DNA of 64,000 bases from Bacillus tuaregi (lineage in GTDB: Bacteria; Bacillota; Bacilli; Bacillales; Cytobacillaceae): assembly GCF_900104575.1 (NCBI RefSeq), contig NZ_LT629731.1, positions 1,657,051-1,721,050 of the forward strand. Direction: 5' to 3'. A program made the translations under genes and the position numbers. Positions 34,965 through 44,429 of the stretch are shown here, piece after piece (within the stretch, counting starts at the first letter, position 1; each line of letters opens with the position of its first letter). The notes beneath the pieces were generated by a model, which saw nothing but the letters and a program-made list of their open reading frames with translations, made no database searches and was not told the DNA's origin.

Positions 34965-36131
34965 ATGGCAAGCATTAGCGTAGAGAATAAGGGATATTTT
35001 GGTGAGTTTGGTGGAAGTTTTATTCCAGAGGACCTTCAAAAAGTAATGGATATTATTGAAGAACAGTTTTTAAGGTATAAAGATGATGAGGAGTTTCAAC
35101 AGGAATTAGATTATTATTTGAAAGAATATGTAGGCCGTGAAAATCCATTAACTTTTGCGGAAAATTTAACGAAGAAAATCGGCGGCGCAAAGATTTATTT
35201 AAAGCGTGAAGATTTAAATCATACAGGATCACATAAAATTAACAATGCACTTGGACAAATATTATTGGCAAAAAAAATGGGAGCAACACGAGTGATTGCC
35301 GAAACTGGAGCAGGGCAGCATGGAGTAGCAACCGCAACAGCATGTGCGATGTTTGGTCTTGAATGTGTCATTTATATGGGAAAGGTAGATACAGAACGTC
35401 AGGCGCTTAACGTATTCCGTATGGAGCTACTTGGTGCAAAGGTTGTTCCTGTTGATAAAGGACAAGGCAGATTAAAGGATGCTGTTGATGAAGCTCTAAA
35501 TGACCTAGTAGAAAACTACGAAAATACTTTTTACTTAATTGGGTCTGCTGTTGGTCCACATCCTTATCCGACAATTGTAAAGCATTTTCAATCTATAATC
35601 AGTAAAGAGTCTAAACAACAAATTCTGGAAAAGGAAGGCAAATTACCGACTGCAGTTGTTGCCTGTACAGGTGGAGGCAGCAATGCAATTGGATCGTTTG
35701 TGAATTACCTTGAGGATAAAGAAGTTCGTTTGATTGGTGCAGAGCCAGCTGAAGCGCCAACTATGTCTGAGGGAGTGCCGGCTGTTCTTCACGGATTTAA
35801 GAGCTATACGTTACTAGATGAGAATGAAAAGCCAAAACCAGTATTCTCCGTTGCAGCAGGATTAGATTATCCTGGTGTTGGTCCGGAGCACAGCTACTTA
35901 AAGAAGAGTGGAAGAGCTGAATATGTTACGGTTACGGGGCAGGAAGCATTAGAAGCCTTCCAAACATTATCAAAAGTAGAAGGAATCATTCCAGCATTAG
36001 AAAGTTCCCACGCTGTAGCGCACGGAATCATGCTGGCTAAAGAACTATCTAAAGATGACGTTATCGTTATAAACCTATCTGGACGTGGAGATAAAGACGT
36101 TGATCAAGTTTATAAAATGCTAAACAAATAA
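34965..36131 (+). CDS. trpB: Tryptophan synthase beta chain (orphan)
   Basis: A 388-aa PLP enzyme of the TrpB1 type ([15 protein letters not shown] at the N terminus). The PLP lysine is K91 in [10 protein letters not shown] and the phosphate loop is [10 protein letters not shown]. It makes tryptophan from indole and serine. AAAAGGAG lies eleven bases before ATG 34965; a TTG at 34959 is better spaced and is an alternative start. No trpA or other trp gene adjoins it, so it may salvage indole rather than act in de novo synthesis. Confidence 0.9.
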   Translation: MASISVENKGYFGEFGGSFIPEDLQKVMDIIEEQFLRYKDDEEFQQELDYYLKEYVGRENPLTFAENLTKKIGGAKIYLKREDLNHTGSHKINNALGQILLAKKMGATRVIAETGAGQHGVATATACAMFGLECVIYMGKVDTERQALNVFRMELLGAKVVPVDKGQGRLKDAVDEALNDLVENYENTFYLIGSAVGPHPYPTIVKHFQSIISKESKQQILEKEGKLPTAVVACTGGGSNAIGSFVNYLEDKEVRLIGAEPAEAPTMSEGVPAVLHGFKSYTLLDENEKPKPVFSVAAGLDYPGVGPEHSYLKKSGRAEYVTVTGQEALEAFQTLSKVEGIIPALESSHAVAHGIMLAKELSKDDVIVINLSGRGDKDVDQVYKMLNK

Positions 36132-36157
36132 GCCAAAAAATAGTAAGATATAAACGT

Positions 36158-36185
36158 AAACGCCTATCGACGATAGGCGTTTTTT
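36158..36185 (+). terminator. Terminator of trpB
   Basis: AAACGCCTATC/GATAGGCGTTT stem with a short loop, followed by T residues. Confidence 0.82.
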
Positions 36186-36233
36186 AGTGCTTTAAAGGGT
36201 TGGGGGACAGTCCCCCAACCCTTTAAAGCACTA
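36185..36233. repeat. GGGGGACAGTCCCCC hairpin repeat, copy 2
   Basis: A 49-base palindrome with 24-base arms, TAGTGCTTTAAAGGGTTGGG continuing to GGAC and its complement, perfect except for the centre base. The core equals the repeat at 30722-30740. It directly follows the trpB terminator. Confidence 0.75.
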
Positions 36234-36474
36234 TAGAGATATTGAAGATAGTAATTTCTACAATTTTCGCTATATTTCGATATATTTTTTCGCCAAACTC
36301 TTCCAAAAATTTTAAAAATATAGTAATATTTTAATTAGAGTTTTTTACACAAACGCTTTAACGCAGTATGGTGTTAAATGTATAGATTAAGCATCATGTA
36401 CGATTAATAAATTTAATATAGTGATAGTCCATTAATCTTATTTCGGATTAATCAATTAATAGGAGTGGGAAGCA
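36234..36474 (+). other. Upstream region of the lyase gene
   Basis: About 240 AT-rich bases containing a GAGTGGGA ribosome site just before the lyase start. An ACGCTTTAACGC sequence near 36353 is too far from the cre consensus to call. No leader peptide or riboswitch signature recognised. Confidence 0.4.
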
Positions 36475-37923
36475 ATGTCAAAGATTAAGTTTTATTATGG
36501 TAATGATATACCGTTGGAGATGCATAAAGTACGTATTGTGCAAAAGCTAAATTTACCTCCTGTCGAACAACGTTTAGAAGCGATTACAGACGCTGGTAAT
36601 AATACTTTCTTATTAAAAAACAAAGATGTATTCATGGATATGTTGACAGACAGTGGAGTTAATGCGATGAGTGATAAACAGCAGGCTGCAATGATGGAAG
36701 CAGATGACTCCTATGCAGGTTCCAGTACCTTTACAAAGTTAGAAAACAAGATTGAAGAAATTTTTGGTAAGAAATATTTTCTTCCTGCCCACCAGGGAAG
36801 GGCCTGTGAGAACATATTATCCAAAACATATGTAAGAAAAGATTCTGTCGTTCCAATGAATTATCACTTTACAACGACAAAATCACATATTGTCATAAAT
36901 GGTGGTCGTGTAGAAGAGCTTTTTAAAGATGAGGCCCTGAAAATTACAAGTGATGACCCGTTCAAGGGGAATATGGACATTGCAAAATTAATAGATGTTA
37001 TTGAAACAAATGGTAAAGAAAATATTCCCTTTGTACGTCTTGAGGCTGGTACTAATTTAATTGGCGGACAGCCATTTGCACTTGAAAACATGCGTGAGGT
37101 TCGTAAAATTTGTGATGGGTATGGGATTATGCTGGTTCTAGATGCGAGTTTGTTAGCGGACAATCTTCATTTTATTAAGACACGTGAAGAAGACTGTAAA
37201 GACAAGAGTATTCGCGAAATTACACGTGAAATGGCAGACCTTTCTGATATCATCTATTTCTCCGCACGCAAACTAGGCTGTGCACGAGGTGGTGGTATTT
37301 GTACAAATAATGAGGACATTTACATGAAGATGCGTGAGTATATTACTCTATATGAAGGATTCCTAACCTATGGAGGTATGTCTGTTCGTGAAATGGAAGC
37401 CATTGTTGTTGGATTGGATGAAACAATGGACGAAGAAATGATCAATCAGGGACCACAATTTATCGCCTATATGGCAGAAGAACTACAGAAGAAAGGTGTG
37501 CCGGTCGTAACACCACCAGGAGGTCTAGGCTGCCATATTAACGCAATGGAATTTGTAGATCATATCCCACAAAATGAATATCCTGCAGGCGCACTGGCTG
37601 CGGCACTTTATATTGTAAGCGGAGTGCGTGGCATGGAAAGGGGTACGCTGTCTGAGCAAAGGGACGAAGACGGTAATGAAACATTCTCCAATATGGAGCT
37701 CGTTCGCTTAGCTATGCCAAGACGTGTTTATACATTATCACAAGTAAACTATGCTATTGATCGAATTGGCTGGCTCTATGAAAATCGACATCTGATTGGC
37801 GGTTTAAAGTTTGTAGAAGAACCAAGTGTATTGCGTTTCTTCTTTGGTAAATTAGCAACGACATCTGATTGGCAAGATAAATTAGTAGCAAAATTTAGAG
37901 AAGATTTTGGTGATAGTCTATAA
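36475..37923 (+). CDS. Beta-eliminating lyase of the tyrosine phenol-lyase/tryptophanase family
   Basis: A 482-aa PLP enzyme of the tryptophanase/tyrosine phenol-lyase family. The PLP lysine is K266 in SARKLGC and family motifs NTFLL, DSGVNAMSD and AHQGR are present. By my recall, positions that separate the enzymes are TPL-like: T133 where tryptophanase has Asp137, and F455 where it has His463. A conserved arginine (TPL Arg217) is replaced by L226. It would cleave an aromatic amino acid to pyruvate, ammonia and a phenol or indole. Substrate uncertain. Confidence 0.8.
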   Translation: MSKIKFYYGNDIPLEMHKVRIVQKLNLPPVEQRLEAITDAGNNTFLLKNKDVFMDMLTDSGVNAMSDKQQAAMMEADDSYAGSSTFTKLENKIEEIFGKKYFLPAHQGRACENILSKTYVRKDSVVPMNYHFTTTKSHIVINGGRVEELFKDEALKITSDDPFKGNMDIAKLIDVIETNGKENIPFVRLEAGTNLIGGQPFALENMREVRKICDGYGIMLVLDASLLADNLHFIKTREEDCKDKSIREITREMADLSDIIYFSARKLGCARGGGICTNNEDIYMKMREYITLYEGFLTYGGMSVREMEAIVVGLDETMDEEMINQGPQFIAYMAEELQKKGVPVVTPPGGLGCHINAMEFVDHIPQNEYPAGALAAALYIVSGVRGMERGTLSEQRDEDGNETFSNMELVRLAMPRRVYTLSQVNYAIDRIGWLYENRHLIGGLKFVEEPSVLRFFFGKLATTSDWQDKLVAKFREDFGDSL

Positions 37924-37957
37924 AGATATAGTCATCTTTATATAGTTCATTAATGAA

Positions 37958-37987
37958 AAAGTCAGGGGATAAACCTTGGCTTTTTTT
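37958..37987 (+). terminator. Terminator of the lyase gene
   Basis: AAAGTCAGGGG pairs with CCTTGGCTTT (two wobbles) and is followed by seven T. Confidence 0.7.
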
Positions 37988-38210
37988 CAATATAAATTTT
38001 TTTAAAATACTTAACACTATCTCAATGTTGTTAACTATTTTAAATATTTTGAAAATTTAATTGACGGTAAATACCTGATTTTGATAAAATTAGAGCATAA
38101 TAACTCGTTTTCTATATCGATTTTTCTTGTTTTGTTATAAAATAACAAAATTTTTTCTATTAATCCAAATTGTAAATTATTATATTAATAAAATAATTGG
38201 AGGGTTCGAA

Positions 38211-38402
38211 ATGATTTTAGTATGTAGAAATCACGTGACTGATGGTTTAAAGGAAATCTCAGCACCTCACATTGAAAAACTGACATCTGAGGAGCAAAAT
38301 TACTGTGAATTTTGTGAGGACAAGGCAGTATATCGGTTGTTTTATTTTAGTCCAATTCCAGCAGTAGAAAAGAGAGAGCTGCGTAATAAGTCCTACTGTT
38401 AA
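38211..38402 (+). CDS. CxxH/CxxC small protein (BA_5709-like)
   Basis: A 63-aa protein with the CxxH (CRNH, residues 5-8) and CxxC (CEFC) motifs of the Bacillus CxxH/CxxC small protein family. A zinc-binding role is plausible but unproven. The ATG at 38211 has GGAGGG nine bases upstream; upstream in-frame starts lack one. Monocistronic by position. Confidence 0.78.
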   Translation: MILVCRNHVTDGLKEISAPHIEKLTSEEQNYCEFCEDKAVYRLFYFSPIPAVEKRELRNKSYC

Positions 38403-38754
38403 TAAGTTAAGCCATAACATTAAATAATTTCTTCTTTTTTTAGTCTGTAATTATAGCAGTCGTAAACTGTGATTCTCCGGAGTCTTGCGTTTTAACCCCC
38501 CAAAAACTTACTTGCTTTCCTCCATCAAGATATTTCCCATAAGTCTTTTGTCTGTTTGTTCCCTATACTTCACGCATATTGAATCGTATCATAAAAAACT
38601 AGGGAACCAAGGCAAAAGAAGTTTTGCTTACGCAATATATGTACACTATTTCACAAATCAATTCATAAAGTTTTCACAATATAATATAACCGCTAAAGAA
38701 TAGGCTTTTTTACATTTATATCTATCAGTATCATAAATTCAATAAAATTACTCT
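38403..38754 (+). other. Long intergenic region upstream of nhaC
   Basis: Roughly 350 bases with no convincing gene. It has a TTCCCTA/TAGGGAA inverted repeat (38560-38610), a CCCCCC run near 38500 and AT-rich stretches. A 72-codon open frame starting at 38485 has no ribosome site and no recognisable protein character. Confidence 0.4.
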
Positions 38755-38784
38755 TTGACAGCGCTTTCAATAACATGCTATATT
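38755..38784 (+). promoter_or_regulatory. nhaC promoter overlapped by a cre site
   Basis: TTGACA (38755-38760) and TATATT (38779-38784) are 18 bases apart. TGACAGCGCTTTCA (38756-38769) matches the cre consensus at all but one position and overlaps the -35. CcpA binding would block RNA polymerase, so nhaC should be repressed on preferred sugars. Confidence 0.65.
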
Positions 38785-38888
38785 CCTAGTGTAAGTTATA
38801 AAGCTTTTTTGGTTATGAAAAAATTAATATATTAGTATAACAAAAAAGTAGTAGTAGTACAACTAGACGAAAACGCGGAGGGATTTCG

Positions 38889-40310
38889 ATGACTGAACAA
38901 AAAGTACCACAAATGAAATTTGGAGTTGCCATACTTCCATTAATCATCATGATAATTGCCATGGTAATTTCAATTGTTGTTCTAGAGCAAGGCCCGCATA
39001 TTCCTTTATTAATTGGTACAGTCGCAGCTGGTTTAGTGGCTTGGAGATCCGGATATAAATGGGATCACATAGAAGAATCCATGTACAAAGGGATTCGACT
39101 TGCACTACCTGCAGTGGCTATCATTATGCTGGTTGGTCTTATCATTGGAGCATGGATTGGTGGCGGTATTGTAGCTACGATGATTTATTATGGATTAAAG
39201 GTGATTACACCTGCATTTTTCTTATCTGCGATTTGCATCATTTGTACAGTGGTTTGTTTAGCAATCGGTAGTTCTTGGTCTACAATGGCAACAGTAGGGG
39301 TTGCCGGAATGGGTATTGGATTAAGTATGGGAATTCCTGCTCCAATGATTGCTGGGGCAATCATTTCAGGTGCATATTTTGGAGATAAAATCTCACCGTT
39401 ATCAGATAATACAACGCTTGCAGCTGGTTTAACTGAAACAGATTTATTTGAACATATTAAAAACAGTCTTTATACAACAGTTCCAGCCTGGTTAGTTGCT
39501 GTTGTGGTTTACTTTTTTATCGGTAGACAATTTGCCGGATCGCAAATGGATAGTGGAAGTATCAGTCAAACGATGCGCGTACTAGAAGAAAGCTTTGTTA
39601 TTTCACCATGGTTACTATTAGTACCAGCAATTGTTATTGGCTTGGTTGCCAAAAAGGTACCGGCACTTCCTGCCTTATTCGTCGGAGTTGTTTTAGGATT
39701 CTTATGCCACGTGTTTGTTCAAGGTGGAAATATTACAGATGCAGTAGCTGCGCTTCAAAGTGGCTTTGTGATTGATACAGGAAATGAAATGGTTGATAAT
39801 CTTTTCAATCGTGGTGGTTTGGACTCAATGATGTATACGGTTTCAATGACGATTGTTGCCATGACATTTGGCGGAATTCTGGAGCATGCAGGAATGCTAC
39901 AAGCAATTGTTGATAAAATTTTAAAGCTTGCAAAAACAGCAAAGGGACTTATTACTTCAACGATTCTTACATGCTTTGCTACAAATGTTACTTGCTCTGA
40001 GCAATATATTTCAGTCGTTGTACCCGCACGTATGTATGCCAATGCCTATAAGGAAAAAGGGCTGCATTCAAAGAACCTATCTCGTGCATTAGGTGACGGC
40101 GGTACGTTAACATCTGTATTCGTTCCTTGGAATACATGTGGTGTGTTTATTTTTGGAACACTTGGAGTTCATGCATTTGAATATGCTCCATATGCCATCT
40201 TAAACTGGATTACTCCTGTCATCTCAATCATTTTTGCTATCACTGGCTTTACCATTGCGAAAATCGCAACAACTAAACCAGGTGAGGATGAAATATCTAA
40301 AGCGGTATAA
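38889..40310 (+). CDS. nhaC: NhaC-family Na+/H+ antiporter
   Basis: A 473-aa membrane protein with about 11-12 segments and NhaC-family signatures (GSSWSTMATVGVAGMGIG, SGAYFGDKISPLSDNTTLAAG). NhaC proteins exchange sodium for protons; related branches exchange amino or organic acids, so the substrate is not certain. A GGAGGG site precedes the ATG. It is monocistronic with a probable CcpA-controlled promoter. Confidence 0.88.
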   Translation: MTEQKVPQMKFGVAILPLIIMIIAMVISIVVLEQGPHIPLLIGTVAAGLVAWRSGYKWDHIEESMYKGIRLALPAVAIIMLVGLIIGAWIGGGIVATMIYYGLKVITPAFFLSAICIICTVVCLAIGSSWSTMATVGVAGMGIGLSMGIPAPMIAGAIISGAYFGDKISPLSDNTTLAAGLTETDLFEHIKNSLYTTVPAWLVAVVVYFFIGRQFAGSQMDSGSISQTMRVLEESFVISPWLLLVPAIVIGLVAKKVPALPALFVGVVLGFLCHVFVQGGNITDAVAALQSGFVIDTGNEMVDNLFNRGGLDSMMYTVSMTIVAMTFGGILEHAGMLQAIVDKILKLAKTAKGLITSTILTCFATNVTCSEQYISVVVPARMYANAYKEKGLHSKNLSRALGDGGTLTSVFVPWNTCGVFIFGTLGVHAFEYAPYAILNWITPVISIIFAITGFTIAKIATTKPGEDEISKAV

Positions 40311-40348
40311 TTTAATAAAAGATAATGGTAATTGATATCTATAATTTT

Positions 40349-40383
40349 AAAAAAGTGAAGGCGAATTTCGCCTTCACTTTTTT
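40349..40383. terminator. Bidirectional terminator between nhaC and putP
   Basis: AAAAAAGTGAAGGCGAA and TTCGCCTTCACTTTTTT form a perfect stem with T tracts on both strands. Confidence 0.9.
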
Positions 40384-40388
40384 CATAG

Positions 40389-41861
40389 TTAGTTTTCTTT
40401 TAAAATAGTTTTATACGTATCGAATTTCTCTTGAACCGCTGTTGAAGGAACCTTATCAATCAAGCTGACGATAATGATTGCCAAGACACCAAATAAGAAG
40501 CCAGGGGCTAACTCGTAAATATCGAACATTCCTCCTGTCAGCTGTGCCCAAATAATAACAGTTAGAGCGCCAACTACAATCCCTGCAATAGCACCGTTTC
40601 GAGTCATCCGTTTCCAAAACAAGCTAAGAACGATGACAGGACCGAAGGCTGCTCCAAAGCCTGCCCATGCATAGCTGACAAGTTCAAGAACTTTACTATC
40701 AGGACTATAGCCTAATAGAATCGCAATGATTGCGATACCAAAAACAGCAATTCTGCCAACAATCATTTCTTCCTTCTTGGAAGCGTCCTTTTTAAATATT
40801 GACTTGTAGAAATCATTAGCTAAAGCACTTGAAGAAACGAGCAGCTGTGAGTCAACCGTACTCATGATTGCTGAAAGAATGGCTGCAAGTAAAAAGCCTG
40901 CTACCCAAGGGTTAAATAATACCTGAGAAAACATAATAAAAACTGTTTCGGAGTTTTCTAATGGTGAATCAGCAAAGTAGGAGATACCAGCGAAACCAAC
41001 AAAGATTGCACCAAATAATGAAAGAATCATCCAAGCCATCCCAATTAAACGAGCCTTAGGAATTTCACTAGTGGATTTTATTCCCATAAATCGAACGATA
41101 ATATGTGGCTGACCGAAATAACCTAACCCCCATGCTAATAGTGAAATCACGCCAATAGCCGTTGCTCCGGAATAGACATTCAAGTGAGAGGTATCAATAT
41201 TTCCAATCATTTGCACCGTTTCATTCCAGCCACCTAACTCATAAATTGCTACAGCAGGAACAATAATTAAAGCGAGAAACATTAAGATTCCTTGAATAAA
41301 ATCAGTCCAGCTTGCTGCCAGAAAGCCGCCAAATAAAGTATAGGATAGAATGACAGCTGCTCCGATCCAAAGTGCAAGCTCATAGTCCATGCCAAAGGAG
41401 TTTTCCAATAGTATTGCTCCGCCTACTAGACTAGAAGATGTGTAGAATGTAAAAAATAGAAGTATTACGATGGCTGATACAACGCGGAGAATTTTAGAAT
41501 TGTCACCAAAACGATTTTCAAAATAGTCTGGGACAGTAATCGAGTCATTTGCCACTTCTGTGTAAACACGCAATGGCTTCGCAACAAATTGCCAGTTTAA
41601 ATAGGCTCCAACTGCAAGACCGATAGGAAGCCAGATTTCACTCATACCGCCTATATACATAGCTCCTGGCAGTCCCAATAACAGCCAGCCGCTCATATCA
41701 GAAGCACCAGCACTGAGTGCTGCAACTCCACCGCCTAGCTGACGTCCGCCAAGGACATAATCAGATAAATCTTTTGTTTTTCTTGCCGCAATAATTCCAA
41801 TAACCAGCATTCCGATTAGATAAATGATGATTGAAATTAACGTAGGGACATTAATATCCAT
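40389..41861 (-). CDS. putP: Na+/proline symporter (SSS family)
   Basis: A 490-aa sodium:solute symporter with about 13 membrane segments; closest in character to PutP/OpuE (SDYVLGGRQLGGGVAALSAGASDMSGW near the N terminus). Imports proline for catabolism or osmoprotection. Its ATG lies within the last codons of a 50-aa membrane protein gene upstream. proB and proI lie further upstream on the same strand, pointing to a proline pool or osmotic role. Confidence 0.9.
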   Translation of the reverse strand: MDINVPTLISIIIYLIGMLVIGIIAARKTKDLSDYVLGGRQLGGGVAALSAGASDMSGWLLLGLPGAMYIGGMSEIWLPIGLAVGAYLNWQFVAKPLRVYTEVANDSITVPDYFENRFGDNSKILRVVSAIVILLFFTFYTSSSLVGGAILLENSFGMDYELALWIGAAVILSYTLFGGFLAASWTDFIQGILMFLALIIVPAVAIYELGGWNETVQMIGNIDTSHLNVYSGATAIGVISLLAWGLGYFGQPHIIVRFMGIKSTSEIPKARLIGMAWMILSLFGAIFVGFAGISYFADSPLENSETVFIMFSQVLFNPWVAGFLLAAILSAIMSTVDSQLLVSSSALANDFYKSIFKKDASKKEEMIVGRIAVFGIAIIAILLGYSPDSKVLELVSYAWAGFGAAFGPVIVLSLFWKRMTRNGAIAGIVVGALTVIIWAQLTGGMFDIYELAPGFLFGVLAIIIVSLIDKVPSTAVQEKFDTYKTILKEN

Positions 41862-42003
41862 TTTGGTTAACCCTCTCCTTTTCTACTGTAAAGTTTGAAC
41901 TCTTTTTCTCAGAAAAATAGGTAATAACACTGAGAATAATTAATATTGGCATGGGAATAAGTAACCAAGCCCATGTTGCAGCTGTTAAGCCAAACTCTTC
42001 CAT
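41851..42003 (-). CDS. Symporter small accessory protein, 50 aa
   Basis: A 50-codon gene too short for usual gene calling. It begins MEEFGLTAATWAWLLIPMPI, has one membrane segment (about residues 12-31) and a charged tail. A near-perfect AAAGGAGGTGAT ribosome site precedes the ATG. Its last eleven bases overlap the putP start, so translation is coupled. This is the arrangement of small accessory subunits of SSS/NSS transporters; it probably stabilises or modulates PutP. Confidence 0.82.
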   Translation of the reverse strand: MEEFGLTAATWAWLLIPMPILIILSVITYFSEKKSSNFTVEKERVNQNGY

Positions 42004-42052
42004 TTTATCACCTCCTTTAAAGCATAAGATATTATATGATTAAAAATAGACA

Positions 42053-43177
42053 CTAAACGGTGATGGGGACATCTAAATGACATACAAATTGACTAATATC
42101 CATTACATACGGTTGACCAAAGGAAGAATCTGTTTCATGTGTTTGCAGTTGAAGTAATTCTTCATTGGAATAATTAACAACTCCACACCCTAGCTCATAA
42201 CCTGTCTCATCCTTAATTCGGATAACAGCACCTTTTTCAAATTGACCGTTTATATATTGGATACCTGACGGTAATAGGCTTTTATGCTCCTCCAGGATAC
42301 GTGACTTTGCCTGATGGTTAATAATAATTTCACCTGCAGGACGCGAATGAAAAGCAATCCATTTTTTTCGTTGATTTAAATTGATTGAAGGCGCTTCAGC
42401 TGTAAAGTAGGTTCCTCTTGCTTTTCTATTAACAGCATCAACGACAATATTTTTTTTGCTTGCATTTCCTAAGAAAGTTGTGATGCCTGATGCCATCGCA
42501 ATTTTAACTGCTTCGATTTTCGACTTCATGCCGCCGGTGCCAACCGAGCTACCTGAACCACCTGCAGTTGCTTCAATTTCAGGTGTAATTTCATTTACAT
42601 GCTCCACCAAGGCTGCGTGTAGATGCTTACTGGGGTCTGCATCATATAGTCCATCAATATCGGAGAGTATGACTAGTTGGTCTGCATCAATGAGTCCAGC
42701 TACTTTCGCTGAGAGTGTATCATTATCACCGAATTTTAAACGATCAATTGTCACGGTATCATTTTCATTTACGATTGGGATAATGCCGCGTTCTAAGAGA
42801 ACATTTAATGTGTTTCGCATGTTTTTGTAACGATCCTCATCAAGGAAGTCACTTCTTGTAATTAAGATCTGTGATGCAACATAGCCGTTTGATAGAAATA
42901 ACTTCGAATATGATTCCATCAAGAGACCTTGGCCAATAGAGGCAGCTGCCTGTTTTTCTGGCAATGATTGTGGCCGTTTTAGACATCCTAGCCGACGGTA
43001 TCCAGCTGCGATAGCGCCCGAGGATACAAGTACGACCTCATAACCAAGATCCTTTAATTTCACTATTTCATCAGCTAATTTTTCTAGTTTTTTATGGCTT
43101 ATTTCACCATGACGGCTGGTTAACGAACTACTGCCTATTTTTATGACGATCCTCTGAAGCTCTGTGTTCGAGGTCAT
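42053..43177 (-). CDS. proB: Glutamate 5-kinase
   Basis: A 374-aa proline-pathway enzyme that phosphorylates glutamate to gamma-glutamyl phosphate. It has an N-terminal amino acid kinase domain (KIGSSSLT near the N terminus; VNENDTV near 145) and a C-terminal PUA domain. Length is typical. It lies downstream of proI with a 74-base gap. The middle enzyme gene proA is not in this cluster. Confidence 0.93.
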   Translation of the reverse strand: MTSNTELQRIVIKIGSSSLTSRHGEISHKKLEKLADEIVKLKDLGYEVVLVSSGAIAAGYRRLGCLKRPQSLPEKQAAASIGQGLLMESYSKLFLSNGYVASQILITRSDFLDEDRYKNMRNTLNVLLERGIIPIVNENDTVTIDRLKFGDNDTLSAKVAGLIDADQLVILSDIDGLYDADPSKHLHAALVEHVNEITPEIEATAGGSGSSVGTGGMKSKIEAVKIAMASGITTFLGNASKKNIVVDAVNRKARGTYFTAEAPSINLNQRKKWIAFHSRPAGEIIINHQAKSRILEEHKSLLPSGIQYINGQFEKGAVIRIKDETGYELGCGVVNYSNEELLQLQTHETDSSFGQPYVMDISQFVCHLDVPITV

Positions 43178-43251
43178 CTAATCACCCCTGTACAAATTTT
43201 TATAAATAAGCTCCATGTTGAAGCGTTATAACTCATGAATCGATAAACACT

Positions 43252-44115
43252 TTAATCTAATGGCACATTTTGCTTTGTCGGTATTCGTATTTTAACTAGT
43301 TGTGTCGTTATTTCGTGTGAACGCTCAGCTGCTTCTGAAATAGCCATTTCAATAGCCGTTCCTGCACCATGAATGTGCAAGGCCTGTAGTCCTGCAGCAG
43401 TTGTTCCATTGGGTGAAGTAACTTTTTTTCTTAATACAGTCGGTGTTTCCTTTGTATTCTGTATCATTTTGGCTGCACCTAGGATGGTTTGGGCGATAAT
43501 TTCACGAGCAGTAGCTTCGGATAAGCCGTCATTTGCAGCCTGTTTTTCCATATGTTCCATTAAGTAATAGAAATAGGCAGGTCCACTTCCTGCAAGACCG
43601 GTAAAAATATCCATCTTATCTTCTGGAATACGGTATACTTTTCCTATGCTTTCCAGCAATTTCTCGGCTATCACCATATTTTCATCAAGAGTGTACTTTC
43701 CGGAAGATATGCCTGTTGCAGATTCTCTAATCATACTGGAGGTATTCGGCATGACACGAATCACCTGTTGACCTGTTGGGAAAAAATTTTCAATGAATGA
43801 GGTTGTAATTCCAGCTAAAACAGATAGAATGATGTGATGTGGTTGTATGAAGTCACGAATTGATTGTAGAGCTGTTTCTGCATCCTTTGGTTTCATAGCG
43901 AGGATAATCATATCCATTTGACAGTGTTGTAGTTCATCACTTGTAACTCCATTTATTCCGTAAGCTTCTTCAAGCTGTATAAGACGTTCTCTATTACTAC
44001 GATTTGAAACAATAATTTGATTTGCTGGAATCTTTCCGGATTGAACGATTCCTGCTATCATCGCTTCTGCCATCGATCCTGCTCCGATAAAAGCGATTCT
44101 TTTGTTTTCTAACAT
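43252..44115 (-). CDS. proI: Pyrroline-5-carboxylate reductase
   Basis: A 287-aa reductase for the last step of proline synthesis. It has an N-terminal NADP Rossmann motif (AFIGAGSMAEAMI, residues 8-20) and the family signature (near residues 230-250, KKVTSPNGTTAAGL). GGGAGAGG precedes the ATG. It appears to be the first gene of proI-proB; putP and its accessory gene follow on the same strand. Confidence 0.92.
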   Translation of the reverse strand: MLENKRIAFIGAGSMAEAMIAGIVQSGKIPANQIIVSNRSNRERLIQLEEAYGINGVTSDELQHCQMDMIILAMKPKDAETALQSIRDFIQPHHIILSVLAGITTSFIENFFPTGQQVIRVMPNTSSMIRESATGISSGKYTLDENMVIAEKLLESIGKVYRIPEDKMDIFTGLAGSGPAYFYYLMEHMEKQAANDGLSEATAREIIAQTILGAAKMIQNTKETPTVLRKKVTSPNGTTAAGLQALHIHGAGTAIEMAISEAAERSHEITTQLVKIRIPTKQNVPLD

Positions 44116-44386
44116 GTAACCTCTCCCGTTGTGTTCGTATTTTTGTTCTTGTTTTCTTTCAATGCTCTTATACTATCAATCAAAAAAAACATTATCAAGG
44201 AATTTTAAGAAAGTTATGAGTATTTGATTCAATTAGTGAGGATATGTGAAGAGACGTACTGTTAGCTAAACATAATCCGCTCTCAAGGCTGATTTTCACT
44301 TCTCAGCACTGAATATCAAGGTTAGAATTTGTGAATTATCCCGTTCTTCATCATTTGGCTTGTCCTTTTTGTATGGTGATAAATGA
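44116..44386. other. Intergenic region upstream of proI
   Basis: About 270 bases between divergently placed gene blocks. No T-box motif, riboswitch or small ORF was recognised. A proline-osmoregulated promoter would be expected here but could not be placed. Confidence 0.4.
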
Positions 44387-44429
44387 CAAAAGAGTCTTGG
44401 TTCCTGCTAAGGAAATCAAGACTCTTTTG
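44387..44429 (-). terminator. Terminator overlapping the ecsC-like gene end
   Basis: CAAAAGAGTCTTG and CAAGACTCTTTTG form the stem with an inner TTCC/GGAA pairing. The stop codon of the minus-strand gene lies inside it. Confidence 0.75.

Noticed and set aside
38485-38703. A 72-codon open frame upstream of nhaC
   Set aside because: No ribosome site or recognisable family; AT-rich low-complexity composition.
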